IMG/VR virus record: IMGVR_UViG_3300045996_002337
Location: 62,001 to 126,000 of that record
Reading direction: 5' to 3' (one strand)
Length of the DNA stretch: 64,000 nt
Source of the DNA: a virus
How positions within the stretch are numbered: position 1 is the stretch's first letter; each line of letters begins with the position of its first letter. The position numbers and the translations under genes are program-made. The notes under the pieces were generated by a model. It made no database searches, had not been told where the DNA came from, and saw only the letters and a list, made by a program, of their open reading frames with translations. Shown here one piece after another: positions 59,943 to 64,000 of this stretch.

Positions 59943-60555
59943 CGCGTGGCACCTTTGGAATCTGCGGAATGTCAAGGTAGTCAGTAACGCGGTCACAGAG
60001 ACCAAACTTCTTGCATTCTGCGGGACTCAGCCATCGATCAGAAGGAGCAAACAGCACGTCGTTGATTTGCTTCTCATTCATGTTTGAATGGCGAAGAAAG
60101 TGGTCAACGAACAGCGACTTCAGACGAATGTGCTCGTTTGTTACAGCCATCAGTTCGTGAAATTTTCCCTCCATGCCACCCATCCACTGGTGTGCCATGA
60201 TCTCGGTGTTCTTCGTGATGGTGCGGGTGCCTTTATGGCCTGCCGCCAAAATAAGGAGCGCCATTGACGCGATCAAACCAGTTCCCACGGTTTGAACGGG
60301 AAGACGCGACGTCTCCATGACATCGATGATTGCAAAGCCGTCATTCACATGACCGCCTTCAGAGTTGATGATGAACGTCAGGGGATTTTCTGTCGCCTGA
60401 AGCATGTTCGCCTTGATGATGAACTCACACGCTTCGTAGGCGGTTCCTTGATCTACCCCGCCAAATAGCATGTACGCACCAAGCGATTGCAGACTGATCA
60501 TCTCATATGGCACCGACACCTGTTCTGATGCCGATGTTTGGTCAGTTCTACGCAT
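59911..60555 (-). CDS. clpP: ClpP-like serine protease
   Basis: 214 residues. ClpP triad in order: TGLIASMALLIL (Ser97), EIMAHQWMGG (His122) and SDRWLSPAE (Asp173); FIINSEGGHVNDGFAI is the oligomer/substrate-channel strand. Lacks a partner ATPase gene nearby. It could work with host ClpX/ClpA, as an independent protease or in virion maturation. The basic C-terminal tail (RVRKSAKKSAE) is an extension. Confidence 0.9.
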   Translation of the reverse strand: MRRTDQTSASEQVSVPYEMISLQSLGAYMLFGGVDQGTAYEACEFIIKANMLQATENPLTFIINSEGGHVNDGFAIIDVMETSRLPVQTVGTGLIASMALLILAAGHKGTRTITKNTEIMAHQWMGGMEGKFHELMAVTNEHIRLKSLFVDHFLRHSNMNEKQINDVLFAPSDRWLSPAECKKFGLCDRVTDYLDIPQIPKVPRVRKSAKKSAE

Positions 60556-60570
60556 TATGATCTCTCCTAT

Positions 60571-60591
60571 GAACGTGCCAGATGCACGTTC
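60571..60591. terminator. hairpin GAACGTGC/GCACGTTC
   Basis: Eight-base-pair perfect stem with a 5-base loop between the stop of the membrane protein gene and the ClpP start. Lacks a T-tract; probable transcription boundary or 5' leader structure. Confidence 0.5.
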
Positions 60592-60592
60592 T

Positions 60593-60600
60593 ATTTAGAG
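60593..60600 (-). promoter_or_regulatory. late promoter-like box TCTAAATA
   Basis: 37 nt upstream of ATG 60555; TAAATA core, adjoining the hairpin. Confidence 0.5.
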
Positions 60601-60604
60601 GAGT

Positions 60605-61231
60605 TTAACCACAATAGAACTCGCCCGGGCTGCCCCCAGCAATCGCGACAGAAATGAAGCCCAAAGCAGGAACCCGGCCCCTTTTTTCATAGAAAAGAGC
60701 ATCTTTCGCGTACCCGGCGTCAGCCTGCGCAATCGCCTGGCGAGTCGTGAAGACCTGCTCACCCCGGGCAAAAGCGATTCGAACAATTGCGGCATCAAAG
60801 ATCGCCAAAGAAAAATGCCTCGACCATGCTCTTCCGAAGAAGATGTAAGTCACCAACTGGTAGAAGATGATGCTGGTGATTGGAACCTGCGGTGAAAAAT
60901 CTGTCACGCCAAAGTTCCAAAAGGTAGAAACAATTGGCCCCCAGATAACAAAAAGGGTGACGTCTCGCATGTTCTCAAACATCCACGATACCGCCGCCTT
61001 ATCACCGGTGAAAGCCGAGTACATCAGCGTCAGGGCCATGCCAAAGAACAGCGCAAGAATGTTTGAGAACAGAAGTGAAGTGGGGAACGCAACGAACTTG
61101 ACGATGCGATACCGCACGCCAGCCTTGGCTAGAAAGAACGCCAGCGCCGTGAAGAGGGCGCTTGCAATCATCAATGGCAGCATGAAGAGGAAGGCGAAAA
61201 CTCCACCTCCACCTTCCGACTTCGTGCTCAT
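60605..61231 (-). CDS. multi-pass membrane protein
   Basis: 208 residues from ATG 61231, which overlaps the ligase stop as ATGA. About four hydrophobic segments (FAFLFMLPLMIASALFTALA, SLLFSNILALFFGMAL, VTLFVIWGPIV, IIFYQLVTYIFFG) followed by a soluble C-terminal 60 residues. No family recognised. Inner-membrane effector possible. Confidence 0.68.
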   Translation of the reverse strand: MSTKSEGGGGVFAFLFMLPLMIASALFTALAFFLAKAGVRYRIVKFVAFPTSLLFSNILALFFGMALTLMYSAFTGDKAAVSWMFENMRDVTLFVIWGPIVSTFWNFGVTDFSPQVPITSIIFYQLVTYIFFGRAWSRHFSLAIFDAAIVRIAFARGEQVFTTRQAIAQADAGYAKDALFYEKRGRVPALGFISVAIAGGSPGEFYCG

Positions 61232-62391
61232 GCAGCTTCTCCAGTTACGGTAGGAATCACTTCCAACGACCAGTTTTCGTCGAGCTTGTTCTTCACGTAC
61301 CACTCACGGTAATCAACCTCTTGACCGCGGAAGGCACGCATGATCAGACCGAAAAGCGCGTGCTCACGAAGAGCCAGGGCCATGTCCTTCGCAGTCCGCT
61401 CGAGCACACGACCGTTGCCAGCATGCAGCTCGACAGCAGTCTGAATGATGTTCAACTCACGGTTGATGCGGTTCTCGATATCCACAATCGGCTGGATCGA
61501 GCGGCCCGTCATCGCGAAGGCAGCCTTCAAGTCGTCGGACTTGTCTTCCAGCACAACGCGAGCCACATCGCGGTAGCGGGTGAAGGTAACCGAGTGGTGC
61601 AGATCGCAGTACCACTTCGTCTTGATCTTCCACATCTGGCCATCGTCAGCTTGAATGATCCAACCTTCAACACCGGTTCGGGTTTCTGCAGCTCGCTTCA
61701 GCATTTCCCAGGACACCAGGTTTTCAATACCGGCGTCCGTCACCTTCGCTTCGGAGAAGAGACCGAGAACATTCTCGACGGTCGGAAACGGGCAGTCATC
61801 ACCGAAGTGACGGTCTAGTTCGACGACGTAGTTACCCGTCGTGTTGTCACGGATCTGAAGCAGAGTCAGCTCGTCCTTGTCGTACGTCAACACGATAGGA
61901 AACCGAGGAGACGTCCATTCAAAGGTCGGCGTGTAGCCGTTTTGAAGCATCTTCAAAACCCACAAGAACTTTTCAGGATCAGCCTTCAAGAACTCGTTGG
62001 CTGCCAGAGCTTCCGCGGACGTGAAGGTCTTCTTCGTCTTGCACGCGATCGAGCCGTCCGCCAGCAGAACCGGCGTGATCATCGAACCATCACGCTTGTC
62101 CATCACACGAACGATCCGATTCCAAGGAATCAGGTCGGGCTGCGTGGATTCGTTTTCGCCAACGTTTTGGAACTTGTGAAGGGTTCGCGCTACCACTCGC
62201 CCCGTCGAGGTGTCGAAGGTGATACCACGGCATTCTTTGTACCAATCTTCGTGCTCACCGCGGAAGGTGTCTTCGTCTTGGAGCATGTAGCAGATGACGG
62301 TCGTGCCGTTGGGCTGCTCAGCCACTCGGAACTGCGAGTTGCCTTCGATGTATGGGAGTAGATCATTGATGTGATTGATAGTTGGAAACAT
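61228..62391 (-). CDS. rnlA: RNA ligase 1 (T4 Rnl1 type)
   Basis: 387 residues, close to T4 Rnl1 (374). Motif I MDKRDGS puts the nucleophile at Lys99, the same position as in T4 Rnl1; other motifs: FEWTSPRFPIVLTY, LLQIRDNTTG, EGWIIQADDGQMWKIKTKWY. It would reseal cleaved tRNA anticodon loops after host nuclease attack. The end-healing partner (Pnkp) is not in this window. Confidence 0.9.
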   Translation of the reverse strand: MFPTINHINDLLPYIEGNSQFRVAEQPNGTTVICYMLQDEDTFRGEHEDWYKECRGITFDTSTGRVVARTLHKFQNVGENESTQPDLIPWNRIVRVMDKRDGSMITPVLLADGSIACKTKKTFTSAEALAANEFLKADPEKFLWVLKMLQNGYTPTFEWTSPRFPIVLTYDKDELTLLQIRDNTTGNYVVELDRHFGDDCPFPTVENVLGLFSEAKVTDAGIENLVSWEMLKRAAETRTGVEGWIIQADDGQMWKIKTKWYCDLHHSVTFTRYRDVARVVLEDKSDDLKAAFAMTGRSIQPIVDIENRINRELNIIQTAVELHAGNGRVLERTAKDMALALREHALFGLIMRAFRGQEVDYREWYVKNKLDENWSLEVIPTVTGEAA

Positions 62392-62400
62392 TTTGATTCC

Positions 62401-62733
62401 TTAGGCCACTTCGACTTGTGCTTCGACAAACGCGACATAGTCGGCGTACGGAATCGGCATGATGTCGTCTTGTTGGGTGATCACACACCAACCATTCTTG
62501 TTGTAGTTTTGCTTCCTCGAGCACGGATAGAACATGTCGTCTTTCAGAACACCGATCGCTTGCCAGACCGACGGCGCGTCGAAGTCGAAACCGTAGAAGG
62601 CCTTGAACTCACCGAAGATCACGAAACCCATTTCGTCGTATCGAACGACGTCTTTTGCCCGCCGCTGACCTTTCTTGCGGGTCGGAAAGCAAGCGGGGAA
62701 GACATCACGACCGGCGGGTTTCTTGTCAGACAT
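62401..62733 (-). CDS. uncharacterised early protein
   Basis: 110 residues, first gene behind an early promoter. Basic N-terminus (FPTRKKGQRRAKDVV), aromatic middle (FKAFYGFDFDAP). No family recognised. Upstream of the RNA ligase in the same unit. Confidence 0.64.
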   Translation of the reverse strand: MSDKKPAGRDVFPACFPTRKKGQRRAKDVVRYDEMGFVIFGEFKAFYGFDFDAPSVWQAIGVLKDDMFYPCSRKQNYNKNGWCVITQQDDIMPIPYADYVAFVEAQVEVA

Positions 62734-62762
62734 TTCGAGTTCCGTTTTGATTCGATAGATGT

Positions 62763-62791
62763 ATTCTAACTCGAACCTGTATTTCTGTACA
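62763..62791 (-). promoter_or_regulatory. early promoter TGTACA-N17-TAGAAT
   Basis: TGTACA 62786-62791, TAGAAT 62763-62768 on the - strand; 29 nt to ATG 62733. An AGGTTC also lies within the spacer. Confidence 0.7.
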
Positions 62792-62808
62792 TCAAATAAG
62801 TGTAACGA

Positions 62809-63063
62809 TCAGGCTTGAGGTGTAGGCACGAGCCGGTGTGGGAATACGGAGCCTGTCGAGTTTACATCTTGCTCTTCGACCATCACACCATGACGATACA
62901 CTTCAACGCGAGTGAAGTTCAACGTAACCTTGTCGCCAAGCTTTCCGTGAAGGATGTTCTTGGCCACCCCGAAGGCGATTTGGTTGTACTCTTCCTTGTC
63001 ACCACCGACGTGAATGAGATACTCGCGACCGAGCACGACATCTTGCATGAATGCGTCTCTCAT
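62809..63063 (-). CDS. uncharacterised small protein
   Basis: 84 residues, TAATG overlap with the upstream gene. Beta-type (KVTLNFTRVEVYRHGVMVEE). No family recognised. Confidence 0.62.
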   Translation of the reverse strand: MRDAFMQDVVLGREYLIHVGGDKEEYNQIAFGVAKNILHGKLGDKVTLNFTRVEVYRHGVMVEEQDVNSTGSVFPHRLVPTPQA

Positions 63064-63473
63064 TACTTCACCAGCTCGTGAAGCGTGCCATCGGCCTTGC
63101 GACGACGAACTTCAGATTTCGAGATGCCATACTTCGCGGAGATTTCAGCCACCGTGCCAAGCTCGTGCGGCTGCTGATTCGCCTTCAGCTCTTCGAGAAC
63201 GACGGCTTTAGCAGCTTTTCGTTCTTGGTGATCTTCCTTGAAAGCGTAGTCCATCAAGATTTGGAGCTGATGCTTGAAGTTAGCCTTGATATTTTCGAGG
63301 CGCACAATGGCATCCGCTTCGTCTTTGGCATTCAGCTTGGCAGTTTCGAACAGGACTTCATCGTGCGAACCCATCGCAATACACGTGATGATCGTGAGTT
63401 GATCAGGACCAGGGGTAATTGCGCCAGAGATGATGCTCAGCCCACGCAGTGACAGTTCAGTGTTGATTTTCAT
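63063..63473 (-). CDS. small protein with C-terminal helix-turn-helix-like region
   Basis: 136 residues. The C-terminal 35 residues (GTVAEISAKYGISKSEVRRRK) read as a helix-turn-helix with basic end; the N-terminal half is a beta domain. Might be a DNA-binding regulator or accessory. Middle gene of an early unit. Confidence 0.62.
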   Translation of the reverse strand: MKINTELSLRGLSIISGAITPGPDQLTIITCIAMGSHDEVLFETAKLNAKDEADAIVRLENIKANFKHQLQILMDYAFKEDHQERKAAKAVVLEELKANQQPHELGTVAEISAKYGISKSEVRRRKADGTLHELVK

Positions 63474-63475
63474 GA

Positions 63476-63817
63476 TCAGGCCTTTTTAACGTAGTGGGCA
63501 GTCATTGCGATCCGGACTTCAGGATTTGCCAATTGAGCGCAAACCGCTTTGAGGCCTTCAGCTGTTTCGTAGAAATAATCGACGATGAACACCCCCTCAA
63601 TCCCGAAGAGGCGGACAGTATCACCAACCCGATAGGAGCCAGTGTTACACGTGTATTCCAGCAGTTCAAGCTGATCCGGCAGAAAGAAATCCACCGTCGA
63701 ATCGGCGATCTGCTCTGCCTTAATCATGTTGAGAGCAAATCCCTTGATACAATATTCGGGAGAGCCACGTTTTCCAGCTTCGCGAACGATTTGGCCGACT
63801 TCGAAGGTGATGTTCAT
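63476..63817 (-). CDS. small SH3/KOW-like protein
   Basis: 113 residues, first gene behind the early promoter at 63824. Starts ITFEVGQIVREAGKRG and has YRVGDTVRLFG, both SH3/KOW-type strands. Role unknown. Confidence 0.63.
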   Translation of the reverse strand: MNITFEVGQIVREAGKRGSPEYCIKGFALNMIKAEQIADSTVDFFLPDQLELLEYTCNTGSYRVGDTVRLFGIEGVFIVDYFYETAEGLKAVCAQLANPEVRIAMTAHYVKKA

Positions 63818-63823
63818 GAATGA

Positions 63824-63852
63824 ATTATATCCATAACATCACAGGTTGTACA
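63824..63852 (-). promoter_or_regulatory. early promoter TGTACA-N17-TATAAT
   Basis: TGTACA 63847-63852, TATAAT 63824-63829 on the - strand; 6 nt to ATG 63817, so the mRNA may be leaderless. Confidence 0.72.
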
Positions 63853-63855
63853 CAA

Positions 63856-64000
63856 CTATTTTCCTGCTTTTATGCAGGCCAAAAGAAATGTTGCGCGATC
63901 GTCGGCGTTAGCGTCCTTGGTGATCTTAGTTGGGGGCGTCACCTCTTTCTCGCCAATTTGGCAGGTGATTACCCCGTCGAGCTTGCACACAACTGGGTCT
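63856..64000 (-). CDS. C-terminal part of an uncharacterised protein
   Basis: Open from the window edge to a TAG stop at 63856-63858; 48 residues visible, starting DPVVCKLDGVITCQIG and ending FLLACIKAGK. Three Cys. The N-terminus lies beyond the window; no family can be assigned. Confidence 0.5.
   Translation of the reverse strand, partial: DPVVCKLDGVITCQIGEKEVTPPTKITKDANADDRATFLLACIKAGK

Noticed and set aside
1-64000. CRISPR arrays, tRNA genes, insertion sequences, integrase or attachment sites
   Set aside because: Reading both strands showed no regularly spaced repeats, cloverleaf candidates, transposases or recombinases.

Overview
The window reads as one contiguous stretch of a large T4-like tailed phage (myovirus supergroup) of a Gram-negative host. 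Evidence: a T4-type replication set (family B DNA polymerase, gp41-type helicase, gp61-type primase, probable sliding clamp, RNase H-type 5' nuclease), a DsbA-like protein, an Rnl1-type RNA ligase whose candidate nucleophile is Lys99, a PAAR spike tip, and repeated TAAATA boxes upstream of structural genes that match the T4 late promoter. Gram-negative hosts are implied by an Rz/Rz1 spanin pair and by LolA- and PagL-like genes. No integrase, repressor, tRNA, IS or CRISPR was seen. The exact relatives and host cannot be named from sequence alone.

Layout. 1-19635 (+): virion and lysis module. Two giant structural proteins, an appendage protein, a PKD-domain protein, a tail fibre and four neighbouring genes sharing a short W-x-(I/V)-x-H module, then spanins, a bifunctional M23/GH108 lysin, a permuted-papain hydrolase, a PAAR tip and a sheath-like protein. 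19629-29129 (-): LolA, a 2OG-Fe oxygenase-like protein, two unknowns, an MGME1-like nuclease, an ADP-ribosyltransferase-like protein, a basic protein, a 975-residue acidic polyprotein-like protein and a ligase-like nucleotidyltransferase. 29195-32178 (-): two small genes, helicase and primase. 32232-34054 (-): a translationally coupled cassette of five genes with a shared leader resembling the T4 capsid-targeting sequence. 34080-41779 (-): lytic transglycosylase, PQ-loop membrane protein, RNase H, clamp, polymerase, DsbA. 41864-47447 (-): unknown and zinc-ribbon proteins, then nucleotide/RNA metabolism (CPP receiver domain, deoxyribosyltransferase-like, DEDD exonuclease, P-loop kinase, NUDIX). 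47568-48329 is an isolated + strand late gene. 48326-56589 (-): mostly early, host-directed genes including a D,D-peptidase, an ATPase with an inserted SprT metalloprotease, a PagL-like deacylase and a signal-peptide HNH nuclease. 56692-64000 (-): another virion protein, PhoH, ClpP-like protease, membrane protein, RNA ligase and small early genes.

Three promoter classes can be read. Late: N-N-TAAATA 19-96 nt before start codons. Early (all on -): TGTACA-N16/17-TATAAT before eight small-gene operons. A third, possibly middle, class: AGGTT(C/G)-N9/10-TACAAT before primase, clamp and NUDIX genes. Genes are packed with 1-4 nt start/stop overlaps, and no stretch above 300 bases lacks a gene.

The most interesting system is a probable set of capsid-packaged, prohead-protease-processed proteins: a leader of the form MKxxxLFE on several small genes (two of them ADP-ribosyltransferase-like, so candidate analogues of T4 Alt), and a 975-residue protein split into modules by recurrent xEA(K) junctions. 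The second is an in-frame insertion of a SprT zinc protease between the Walker A and Walker B motifs of a phage ATPase.
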